A DNA stretch of 8,391 nt from JBHHZJ01 sp046758005 (GCA_046758005.1 JBHHZJ010000122.1:1-8391); one strand, 5' to 3'. Shown: positions 1 through 5,487, counted from the first letter of the stretch. The notes: generated by a model not told the origin, from the sequence alone. Numbers and translations are program-made.

Positions 1-751
1 CGTCGTTGATGCCGCTGGCGTTGCCCGCGGTGACCGTGCCCTCCTTGTCGAAGGCGGGCCTGAGCGCGGCCAGCTTCTCCGCCGTGGTGCCGTGCTTGGG
101 GTGCTCGTCGGTATCGACGGTGACCTCGCCCTTGCGGGATTTGATGACCACCGGCACGATCTCGTCCGCGAACCTGCCGGCCTTCTGGGCGGCCTCGGCC
201 TTCTGCTGCGAGGCGGCGGCGAAGGCGTCCTGCTCTTCGCGCGTGAGCTGCCACTTGCGCGCCACGTTCTCGGCCGTGTTGCCCATGTGGTAGCCGTTGA
301 AGGCGTCCCACAGGCCGTCCTTGATCATGCTGTCGATGAATGTGACGTCGCCCATCTTGGCGCCGTTGCGCAGGTGCGCCACATGGGGCGCCTGGCTCAT
401 GCTCTCCTGGCCGCCGGCGACCACGATGTCCGCCTCGCCGAGCCGGATCGCCTGGTATCCGAGCGCGACCGAGCGCAGGCCCGAGCCGCACAGCTGGTTG
501 ATCTGAAAGGCCGTCTTTTCCACCGGGATGCCGGCCGCCACGGCGGCTTGACGCGCCGGGTTCTGCCCGGCGCCGGCGGTCAGGATCTGGCCCATGATGG
601 CCTCGTCGACCTCGGCCGGGTCGACGCTCGCGCGCTTCATCGCCTCCTGGATGGCGACCGTGCCCAGATACGAGGCGGACACGCTCGACAGCCCGCCGTT
701 GAATGCGCCCACGGGGGTGCGCGCCGCGCCTGCGATGACGATCTCGGTCAT
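1..751 (-). CDS. phaA: Acetyl-CoA acetyltransferase (thiolase), 3' end cut by window edge
   Basis: This enzyme condenses two acetyl-CoA into acetoacetyl-CoA, the first step of polyhydroxybutyrate synthesis, in the cytoplasm. The visible 250 residues begin MTEIVIAGAARTPVGAF, a typical biosynthetic thiolase start. The nucleophilic cysteine is Cys88 in NQLCGSGL, followed by VVAGGQESMS (110-119), HMGNTAENVA and a TAGNASGIND stretch at the window edge. The family is about 390 residues long, so the C-terminal third with the catalytic His and second Cys lies outside the window. The ATG at 751 is supported by a GGAGGGAG Shine-Dalgarno on the minus strand (762-769), 10 bases upstream. It lies 217 bases downstream of the synthase gene and has its own candidate promoter. 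The placement beside PHA synthase and phaR favours phaA over a degradative atoB thiolase. Family assignment is firm; the pathway is inferred from context. Confidence 0.95.
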   Translation of the reverse strand, partial: MTEIVIAGAARTPVGAFNGGLSSVSASYLGTVAIQEAMKRASVDPAEVDEAIMGQILTAGAGQNPARQAAVAAGIPVEKTAFQINQLCGSGLRSVALGYQAIRLGEADIVVAGGQESMSQAPHVAHLRNGAKMGDVTFIDSMIKDGLWDAFNGYHMGNTAENVARKWQLTREEQDAFAAASQQKAEAAQKAGRFADEIVPVVIKSRKGEVTVDTDEHPKHGTTAEKLAALRPAFDKEGTVTAGNASGIND

Positions 752-761
752 GTCTGGATTT

Positions 762-769
762 CTCCCTCC
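762..769 (-). promoter_or_regulatory. Shine-Dalgarno of phaA
   Basis: The minus strand reads GGAGGGAG here, ending 10 bases before the ATG at 751. It fixes that ATG as the start. Confidence 0.75.
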
Positions 770-799
770 GTCTTGCGCCCTTCCTGGGATGCTGGCCTT

Positions 800-822
800 G
801 CTCCGCATTCCGCGCGCGGAGC
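800..822 (-). other. Hairpin in phaA leader
   Basis: A perfect 7-bp inverted repeat (GCTCCGC ... GCGGAGC) has a 9-base loop. A competing 12-bp perfect palindrome TCCGCGCGCGGA (809-820) overlaps it. If phaA starts from the candidate promoter at 863-892, this hairpin lies in the 5' leader about 50-70 bases before the start codon. No T-run follows, so it is not a classical terminator. In DNA this GC-rich such stems can occur by chance. Confidence 0.35.
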
Positions 823-862
823 GCGATTTCGGACACCTGCGCCGGGTGCCGCACGTGCCGGG

Positions 863-892
863 TTTATCGGTCGGTTATGTTGCAGTGCACAA
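863..892 (-). promoter_or_regulatory. Candidate phaA promoter with PhaR-type operator
   Basis: The minus strand has TTGTGC (892-887) and GATAAA (868-863) separated by 18 bases, a moderate sigma70-like pair. Across the -35 lies GTTGCAGTGCAC (plus 879-890), a TGC-rich dyad containing the palindrome GTGCAC. TGC-rich motifs of this kind are described as PhaR targets in alphaproteobacteria such as Rhodobacter and Paracoccus, and a related motif lies before phaR in this window (2630-2659). The rest of the 752-968 gap shows no gene. The promoter call rests on hexamer matches and position only. Confidence 0.5.
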
Positions 893-968
893 AACCACTC
901 CATCATATACCCGCCCCGGCCCCCCGTGCGCAAGGGGCAAGGCCATGCGTTTCTTGCGGGCGGCCCCG

Positions 969-2276
969 CTATGGGGCGCCGGCCGCCCGCGCCCGCAGCC
1001 ACGCCAGAAGCGGCCTCCAGACCTGTTGCCGGGCGCGGCCGCCCACCACCATCCCGATATGGCCCATCGGGGGAACCATGCGCTGGGCCCCCGGAATCGC
1101 CGCGGCCAGCGCCGCCGCGGAGGCCGGCGGAACGATCCGGTCCTGCGCCGGGATGACGGACAGGCACGGCAGGTCGAGCCGGGCCGGATCCACCGGCCGG
1201 CCCGCGACCCGCCAGCGCCCCGTGGCCGGCGTGTTGTCCGCGTACCAGCCGGACAGGCACTCGCGCGCGACCGGCGCGGCAAGGGGCACGCCGTCGTTCA
1301 GCCAGTCTTCGAGGGCGACGAACGAGGCCGCCTTGGGGCTCGTCGGGTCGAGCCGCGCGAAGGCGACGAACTTGCGCGCCACCAGTTGCGGGTCGAGGCC
1401 GGCGAACAGCGCCTGGATCGGGTCCACCGGAAGCTCGCCCAGGGTGTCGATCAACGGGCCCAGCGCCGCCAGGGCCGATGCCGCGAGCGCGCCCTGGAGG
1501 CCCGATTCGGCGTGGAAATCCCACGGCGTGGCCAGCAGCGCCAGGCCGCACAGGTGGTGCCGGCGGCGCAGCGCCAGGCCGAGCGCCAGCAGCCCGCCCA
1601 TGCAGTAGCCGATGAGCAGCGGGGGCGCGGCGGTCGTCTCCCGCACCGCGTCGAGCGCGGTCTCCAGCCGGCCGGCGATGTAATCGGTGAGCGTGAAACC
1701 GCGCTCCTCCGGTCCCGGCCGGTCCCAATCGACGAGCAGGGGCCGCAGGCCCTGGCCGGCCAGCCAGCGCAGCAGGCTGGTCTCGGCGGTCAGGTCCAGG
1801 ATGTAGGCGCGGTTGATCAGCGACGGCACCACCAGGACCGGCGGCCCGGGGCGCCGGCCGGCCTTGGCGCGCGCGGCCCCGGCCCGTTCGGTGGCGCCGT
1901 AGTCGAGCAGGCGCGTCGTGCCCTCGCGCCAGAGCGTCGGCGGCACGGGCAGCGTGCGCCGGTAAGGGTGGCGGCGGTAGGCCAGGATACCCTCGGCGAG
2001 CGCGCGCAGGCGCCGCTCGATCTGCCGGTCGACCGCGCGCGCGAACGCCTCAGGATCGACGTTTGCGAGCCGTTCCCGGAGGGCCGCGGCGGCGTCCCTG
2101 ACCTCCGGCCTCCAGGGCAGCGACCCGTTCCTCAAGAACGGCAAGGCGGCGCGCGAACTCGTCCAGGCCAGCGACGCCGCCGTCAGATGCAGCGGCAGCG
2201 GGCGCGGCCCGAGGCGCCGATGCTCCGTGGCCCGGGTGGTCGTGCGATCCGCCGGGGCGCTGCTCGCTCTGGCCAT
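969..2276 (-). CDS. phaC: PHA synthase, PhaC family (short, atypical class)
   Basis: The protein has 435 residues and an alpha/beta-hydrolase fold. It would polymerise hydroxyacyl-CoA into PHA at the granule surface. The lipase-like box is GYCMGG, with Cys in place of Ser, giving nucleophile Cys225. Asp379 (AQDRIVPP) and His406 (GHIGMV) complete the Cys-Asp-His triad of PHA synthases. LVVPSLINRAYILDL (148-162) matches the conserved segment before the nucleophile in short synthases. Class III PhaC is about 355 residues and class I about 590, so this one fits neither well. The ATG at 2276 has GGAG (2290-2287) 10 bases upstream, and LGPRPLPLH (22-30) already looks like family sequence, so the long overlap with the upstream gene seems real. 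It could instead be a PhaC-like hydrolase or depolymerase, but the Cys nucleophile and neighbours favour synthase. Confidence 0.87.
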   Translation of the reverse strand: MARASSAPADRTTTRATEHRRLGPRPLPLHLTAASLAWTSSRAALPFLRNGSLPWRPEVRDAAAALRERLANVDPEAFARAVDRQIERRLRALAEGILAYRRHPYRRTLPVPPTLWREGTTRLLDYGATERAGAARAKAGRRPGPPVLVVPSLINRAYILDLTAETSLLRWLAGQGLRPLLVDWDRPGPEERGFTLTDYIAGRLETALDAVRETTAAPPLLIGYCMGGLLALGLALRRRHHLCGLALLATPWDFHAESGLQGALAASALAALGPLIDTLGELPVDPIQALFAGLDPQLVARKFVAFARLDPTSPKAASFVALEDWLNDGVPLAAPVARECLSGWYADNTPATGRWRVAGRPVDPARLDLPCLSVIPAQDRIVPPASAAALAAAIPGAQRMVPPMGHIGMVVGGRARQQVWRPLLAWLRARAAGAP

Positions 2277-2493
2277 CGGCCGCTCGCTCCACGTGGGGGC
2301 CTTGCTTGAACGCGGCCAGCGTGGCCGGCCAAGCCGCCCAAGCCGCCGGCCCCGTGGCCGCCAAGCCCATGGTCGTCAGGATCCGCTGCAAAGCCCGGGC
2401 GAAGTCCTCGTCGGCGGCCAGCGCCGTCATCTGGTCCTGCCACAGATCCAGGTAACGCCGCGCCAGCTCGTCGAGATCCGCCTGCTCCGACAT
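2050..2493 (-). CDS. Small PhaE/PhaR-subunit-like protein, overlaps phaC
   Basis: The protein has 147 residues and no clear named family. Residues 8-42 (LDELARRYLDLWQDQMTALA onward) form a helical, Trp-containing segment resembling the N-termini of PhaE and phasins. Residues 73-108 are a low-complexity Ala/Pro/Gly/His linker. Residues 109-129 (GLDEFARRLAVLEERVAALE) form a heptad-patterned coiled coil like the C-termini of PhaE and class IV PhaR subunits, and the tail is Arg-rich and basic. Class III PhaE is about 350 residues and class IV PhaR about 200, so this would be a reduced subunit. Position immediately upstream of phaC, same strand, supports a role as accessory subunit or activator of the synthase. 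Its last 75 codons overlap the first 76 codons of phaC in another frame. Being a real gene is likely; the functional reading is inference. Confidence 0.65.
   Translation of the reverse strand: MSEQADLDELARRYLDLWQDQMTALAADEDFARALQRILTTMGLAATGPAAWAAWPATLAAFKQGPHVERAADGQSEQRPGGSHDHPGHGASAPRAAPAAAASDGGVAGLDEFARRLAVLEERVAALEAGGQGRRRGPPGTARKRRS
2287..2290 (-). promoter_or_regulatory. Shine-Dalgarno supporting internal phaC start
   Basis: The minus strand reads GGAG here, 10 bases before the ATG at 2276. It lies inside the coding sequence of the upstream PhaE-like gene and implies independent initiation of phaC rather than frameshifting from the upstream gene. Confidence 0.5.
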
Positions 2494-2500
2494 CGGGCGG

Positions 2501-2506
2501 AGTATA
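2501..2506 (-). promoter_or_regulatory. Candidate -10 element of the PHA synthase operon
   Basis: TATACT on the minus strand ends 7 bases before the ATG at 2493. A good TTGACC (2524-2519) is upstream, but the gap is only 12 bases. CTGGCC at a spacing of 18 is the alternative. No Shine-Dalgarno precedes this ATG, so transcription from this element would give a nearly leaderless message. Weak evidence overall. Confidence 0.3.
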
Positions 2507-2614
2507 GTCCTGCCCCCGGGTCAAGGCCAGCGCCCGGGAAGCGGCGTGCGCACCAGCCCCGTTGGCGGGGCGGCGCGGGGGCCGGCGCCGGCCGGGACCG
2601 GCCGCGACTATTCG

Positions 2615-2659
2615 TTGACAGCCCTTATCGCAACGCAGCAATATGGCCCTGCACGTTGC
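2615..2659 (+). promoter_or_regulatory. Candidate phaR promoter and autoregulatory operator
   Basis: A consensus TTGACA (-35) lies at 2615-2620. The -10 is poor: AGCAAT at spacing 16 or CAATAT at spacing 18. Overlapping the -10 is an imperfect inverted repeat: GCAACGCAG (2630-2638) and CTGCACGTTGC (2649-2659), which pair except for two extra bases in the right arm. The placement suits repression by PhaR, which autoregulates in characterised systems. The left arm on the minus strand, ATATTGCTGCG, resembles ATGTTGCAGTG at the phaA promoter. The rest of the divergent 2494-2722 gap holds no gene. Confidence 0.5.
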
Positions 2660-2722
2660 ACCAAACGTGAACAGAGCGGGGCGAGGGCGCGGCCGGCCCG
2701 GCAGGATCGAAAGGCGCGGAGC

Positions 2723-3334
2723 GTGGCAGGCAAACAAACGGGTGGCGAGGACGGGCCGATCACGATCAAGAAATACGCCAATCGGCGGCTCTACAACACG
2801 GCGACCAGCAGCTACGTCACCCTGGACCACCTCTGCCAGATGGTGCAGGAGGGCATCGACTTCGTGGTCTACGACGCCAAGACCGGCGAGGATATCACGC
2901 GCCCGGTCCTGACCCAGATCATCGTCGAGGAGGAAGGCAAGGGCCAGCACCTGCTCCCGATCAAGTTCCTGCGCCAGCTCATCGGATTTTACGGCGGCTC
3001 CATGCAATGGCTGGTCCCGCGCTACCTGGATCACATGATGGAGGCCTTCGCCATGAATCAGGAGCGCCTGCGCCAGTCCATGCAGGACGCCTTCGGCGGC
3101 ATATTCCCTTTCGGCAACCTGGAGGAGATGAGCAAGCAGAACATGGCGATCTTCGAGAACGCCATGAAGATGTTCTCCCCGTTCCAGGTCGAGCAGAAGG
3201 CGGAGCCGCCGGCCACGGCGGGCAACGGCACCAAGGAACCGGGCGAGGCCGACTCCCTCGAGAAGCTCAAAGCGCAGGTGGACCTGCTGCAAAAGCAGCT
3301 CGAAGCGATCACCAAGGAAGGCCCGAAGGGCTAG
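2723..3334 (+). CDS. phaR: PHA synthesis repressor PhaR
   Basis: The protein has 203 residues. PhaR binds DNA at phasin, phaR and sometimes biosynthetic promoters and is released when it binds nascent PHA granules. Residues 13-75 (ITIKKYANRRLYNT onward, DITRPVLTQIIVEEE) are the highly conserved PHB accumulation regulator DNA-binding domain. Residues 80-125 (LPIKFLRQLIGFYGGSMQWL, YLDHMMEAF) match the granule-associated domain. The C-terminus (about 176-199) is a predicted coiled coil, EKLKAQVDLLQKQLEAI. The start is taken as GTG 2723, with AAAGG (2710-2714) 8 bases upstream. The frame stays open to a GTG at 2546, but that would place the TTGACA promoter and operator inside the gene and adds non-conserved Arg/Pro-rich residues. 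It is divergent from the synthase operon and convergent with the PAS-GGDEF-EAL gene. Confidence 0.93.
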   Translation: MAGKQTGGEDGPITIKKYANRRLYNTATSSYVTLDHLCQMVQEGIDFVVYDAKTGEDITRPVLTQIIVEEEGKGQHLLPIKFLRQLIGFYGGSMQWLVPRYLDHMMEAFAMNQERLRQSMQDAFGGIFPFGNLEEMSKQNMAIFENAMKMFSPFQVEQKAEPPATAGNGTKEPGEADSLEKLKAQVDLLQKQLEAITKEGPKG

Positions 3335-3348
3335 ACGGCACGCCCGTC
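3334..3348. other. Small hairpin at the phaR / EAL convergent junction
   Basis: GACGG-CACGC-CCGTC forms a 5-bp stem with a 5-base loop right at the phaR stop codon. No T-run follows on either strand. It is the only secondary structure noticed in the 34-base gap between the convergent genes, so termination here may be Rho-dependent or weak. Confidence 0.3.
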
Positions 3349-3368
3349 GCGCGCGTTCGATTCGAAGG

Positions 3369-5114
3369 CTACGACGCCGCCGCGCGGTTGTCGGCGCCGA
3401 GGCGCGGCGAGACCAGGTGCGCTACCGCCCCGCGCCCGGCGCGCCAGGCCGGGGTCACTTCCGGCTTCCCGAAGTAATACCCCTGGAGCAGGTTGACGCC
3501 CTCCTGCAGCAGGATCGCGGCCTCGTCGGTGGTTTCCACGCATTCCCCCACGGTGACCAGGTTGAAGGAGCGCGCCAGGGCCAGCAGGTTGCGGATGAAG
3601 AGCAGGTTCTCCCCATTGTCGCCCAAGTTGCGCACGAACGAGCCGTCGATCTTGACCACGTCGACGGTCAGCGCCTTGAGGTGCCGGAACGTCGTGTAGC
3701 CGGCGCCGAAGTCGTCGACCGCCACCTGGCAGCCGAGATCGCGCAGGATCGAGACGAAACGCGCGGTGTCGTCGATGTCGTGCAGGGCCGCGGTCTCGGT
3801 GATCTCGACGATCAGCCGGCTGGCCAGGTCGGCGCGGTCCTTGAGGCGCGCCACGAGCGCGCGCAGCCAGCCGCGGTCGGCCGCCGTCACGCCCGAGATG
3901 TTGAAGGCCAGCACGACGCCCGGATGGGCTTCGAGGTCGTGCAGCGCCATGTCGAGGGCGCGCCGGTCGAGCGCGCGCACCAGGCCCAGGCGCTCGACCA
4001 CCGGGACGAATTCGCTGGCCGGGATCAGTTCGCCGTCCGGCGTATACATGCGCAGCAGGCACTCGTAGTACCGGATCTCGTGGGTGCGCGCATCGACGAC
4101 CGGCTGGTAGGCGAACACCAGCCGATCCTCCTTGAGCGCCCGGGTGACCTGCCCGCCGAGCTCCATGCTGGCGCGGTAGGTGCGGCGCTGCTGCTCGGAA
4201 AGCCGGTAGGTATTGAGGCAGTCCCGGCCCGAAGACTTCGCCTTCAACAGGGCGCCTTCCGCCTTGGCGATGACGTCGAAGCTGGTCTTGGACTGTCTCG
4301 GGAAATGGACGAGGCCGATCGAGGCGGTGGTTTGGATGCGGTTGCCGGCGGCCCGGACCGGGTTGTGCCGGACCGCCTGCAGGACGCGCTCGCCGATCAT
4401 GATCGCCTCGCCTTCCGAGCATGCCCCCAGCAGAATGCCGAAGCGGTCGCTGCCCAGTCGGCCGATGAGGTCGGTGGCGCGCAGGCATCGGTCGAGGCGC
4501 TGCGCGACCTTGACCAGCACCGTGTCGCCGACCTCGTAGCCGTAGGCGGCGTTGACCCGGTCCAGCTGGTCCACGCCGACCGCGAGGAACGCGCCGGGCC
4601 GGTTGTAGCGCTGGCTGTGCGCGAGCGCGTTGTCGAGCGCCTCGCGCAGGCGCAGCTTGTTGAAATGCCCGGTCAGCTCGTCGTAGTTGGCGAGGTGCTC
4701 GAGCCGGGCCTCCTGCTGTTTGCGCTGGGTAATGAGGCGCAGCGTGCCCGACAGGCGCACCGGGGTCCCGCTGCTCGATAATTCGACGCCGCCGCGATCG
4801 TGCACCCAGTGGAACTCGCCCGTGCTGGCGCGCACGCGGTATTCGCAGTCGTAGGACCGGGCGCCGGCGAAATGCTCCGACAGCGCCTGCATGCGGATTG
4901 GCAGATCCTCCGGATTGATGCGCCCGTGGTAGTGGTCGCCGGTGCGCGGGGCGGCCGACGGCTCCGGCCCGAAGACCCGGCCGGCCGCGCCGATCCAGTC
5001 GATCCGGTCGGTGGCAAGGTCCCAGGTGTAGATCACGTCGCCGGAGGCCTCTATGGCGGAGCGCAAGCGCCGGAGCTGCGCCGAACCGTCGTCCCTGTGT
5101 GCAGAAAGGTGCAC
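3369..5114 (-). CDS. PAS-GGDEF-EAL protein, probable c-di-GMP phosphodiesterase
   Basis: The protein has 581 residues with no transmembrane segment or signal peptide visible. An N-terminal PAS-type sensor (about 15-130, including YDCEYRVRASTGEFHWVHD) leads through a short helix into a GGDEF domain (about 138-305, starting YDELTGHFNKLRLREAL). Its active-site motif is GSDRF (221-225) instead of GGDEF, so diguanylate cyclase activity is doubtful. The EAL domain (about 325-555) keeps the expected metal and catalytic residues: Glu351 (as ECL), Asn405, Glu437, Asp467-Asp468 (DDFGAGY), Lys488 (VKIDG), Glu524 (GECVET) and Gln544 (LLQGYYFGKP), with spacings as in active EAL enzymes. It should hydrolyse c-di-GMP to pGpG, with the GGDEF part perhaps a GTP-binding regulator. 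GTG 5114 is the start because TAGGAG lies 9 bases upstream. The EAL-type call is firm; the signal sensed is unknown. Confidence 0.92.
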   Translation of the reverse strand: MHLSAHRDDGSAQLRRLRSAIEASGDVIYTWDLATDRIDWIGAAGRVFGPEPSAAPRTGDHYHGRINPEDLPIRMQALSEHFAGARSYDCEYRVRASTGEFHWVHDRGGVELSSSGTPVRLSGTLRLITQRKQQEARLEHLANYDELTGHFNKLRLREALDNALAHSQRYNRPGAFLAVGVDQLDRVNAAYGYEVGDTVLVKVAQRLDRCLRATDLIGRLGSDRFGILLGACSEGEAIMIGERVLQAVRHNPVRAAGNRIQTTASIGLVHFPRQSKTSFDVIAKAEGALLKAKSSGRDCLNTYRLSEQQRRTYRASMELGGQVTRALKEDRLVFAYQPVVDARTHEIRYYECLLRMYTPDGELIPASEFVPVVERLGLVRALDRRALDMALHDLEAHPGVVLAFNISGVTAADRGWLRALVARLKDRADLASRLIVEITETAALHDIDDTARFVSILRDLGCQVAVDDFGAGYTTFRHLKALTVDVVKIDGSFVRNLGDNGENLLFIRNLLALARSFNLVTVGECVETTDEAAILLQEGVNLLQGYYFGKPEVTPAWRAGRGAVAHLVSPRLGADNRAAAS

Positions 5115-5123
5115 CGGCGATCA

Positions 5124-5128
5124 CTCCT
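5124..5128 (-). promoter_or_regulatory. Shine-Dalgarno fixing the GTG start of the EAL gene
   Basis: AGGAG on the minus strand lies 9 bases before the GTG at 5114. It decides the start, because there is no nearby in-frame ATG. Confidence 0.7.
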
Positions 5129-5164
5129 ACCTGAAGCTGACGGCGGTCTCGCGGCCCGCTTCGC

Positions 5165-5201
5165 AACGGCCCGTTCCTGGGCTCGGGTATTGCGGGCCGT
5201 T
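5165..5201 (-). other. Perfect 9-bp stem-loop in the EAL gene leader
   Basis: AACGGCCCG (5165-5173) and CGGGCCGTT (5193-5201) are perfect inverted repeats around a 19-base loop. Transcribed from the AT-rich region, this would be a stable hairpin about 50-90 bases upstream of the GTG start. No long T-run follows on either strand, although the plus strand continues TTATT. It could shape translation or mRNA stability, or act as an incomplete terminator. No c-di-GMP riboswitch consensus was recognised around it. Confidence 0.4.
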
Positions 5202-5299
5202 ATTCGCGGGCGCCGTCGCCGCACGCCTAGGTTCCCAGTGTATGTGTCGAGCATTTAATGAATGATGAAGGAAATAAATAATGGTGTAGTTAAGGTTAA

Positions 5300-5329
5300 T
5301 TGATGAACGCCTTATTATTATGTTATTAT
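5300..5329 (+). promoter_or_regulatory. Weak candidate promoter in the AT-rich block
   Basis: TTGATG (5300-5305) and TATTAT (5324-5329) have an 18-base spacer. The hexamers match reasonably, but AT-rich sequence produces such pairs easily. It would add a second, more distant start for the 5488 gene. Confidence 0.25.
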
Positions 5330-5330
5330 A
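5325..5330 (-). promoter_or_regulatory. Consensus -10 hexamer facing the EAL gene
   Basis: The minus strand reads a perfect TATAAT. The -35 position has only TTCGAG at spacing 16, a poor match, so an activator or another sigma factor would be needed. A transcript from here would carry a leader of roughly 200 bases including the 5165-5201 hairpin. Confidence 0.35.
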
Positions 5331-5413
5331 TGAAATCTCGCATTATCTCGAATATAACGTAACGTTACGGCATATGGTTAATTAACCGTACCAAACAGGG
5401 CACTTCAAACCTC

Positions 5414-5442
5414 TTGCCGATTTAATTCGAATTAAATAAAAT
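5414..5442 (+). promoter_or_regulatory. Sigma70-like promoter with palindromic operator in the spacer
   Basis: TTGCCG (5414-5419, four of six consensus) and TAAAAT (5437-5442, five of six) are exactly 17 bases apart. The spacer, plus the first base of the -10, is the perfect 18-bp palindrome ATTTAATTCGAATTAAAT (5420-5437). A dimeric regulator bound there would block polymerase. Expected transcription start is near 5449, leaving a leader of about 39 bases to the ATG at 5488. Confidence 0.6.
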
Positions 5443-5487
5443 TTTCGCCATATTCGTCGCCCCGCCGCAAAGGACGTCCCGCCGTCA

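Larger units (their letters stand above)
5251..5450. other. AT-rich divergent control region with palindromes
   Basis: Counted by hand, 63 of these 200 bases are G or C (about 31%), against very GC-rich neighbours. This is the core of the 373-base gap 5115-5487, which holds no credible gene; only reading frames of about a dozen codons occur in it. It contains three perfect palindromes, CGTAACGTTACG (5358-5369), GGTTAATTAACC (5376-5387) and ATTTAATTCGAATTAAAT (5420-5437), plus promoter-like hexamers on both strands. The EAL gene reads left from it and the 5488 gene reads right. It is probably a regulated divergent promoter region; a remnant of foreign DNA is the alternative. Confidence 0.6.

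Noticed and set aside
594..2309. A 571-codon plus-strand open frame across phaA, the gap and phaC
   Set aside because: It is antisense to two well-supported genes, has no recognisable domain and is dominated by Arg/Gly/Pro/Gln.
2546..2722. N-terminal extension of phaR to the upstream GTG
   Set aside because: It would translate across the TTGACA and the operator repeat, and adds about 59 residues not typical of PhaR. GTG 2723 gives a family-length protein.
2183..3292. A 369-codon minus-strand open frame antisense to phaR
   Set aside because: phaR on the plus strand matches its family along the whole length; the antisense frame has no motifs and would run through the divergent promoter region.
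3331..5166. A 611-codon minus-strand open frame in another frame over the EAL gene, and a 454-codon antisense frame at 3417-4781
   Set aside because: Both are rich in Arg, Pro, Gly and Ala without domain motifs. They arise because stop codons are rare in such GC-rich DNA. The PAS-GGDEF-EAL frame carries all recognisable motifs.
5262..5303. Tiny 13-codon reading frame (MMKEINNGVVKVN) in the AT-rich block
   Set aside because: It has no convincing ribosome site and is short enough to occur by chance in AT-rich sequence.
5115..5320. c-di-GMP riboswitch in the leader of the EAL gene
   Set aside because: Only a single hairpin was seen; no conserved riboswitch core sequence was recognised.
5420..5437. 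CtrA binding site (TTAA-N7-TTAA)
   Set aside because: The two TTAA half-sites here are 6 bases apart, not 7, and the element is better described as one 18-bp palindrome in a promoter spacer.
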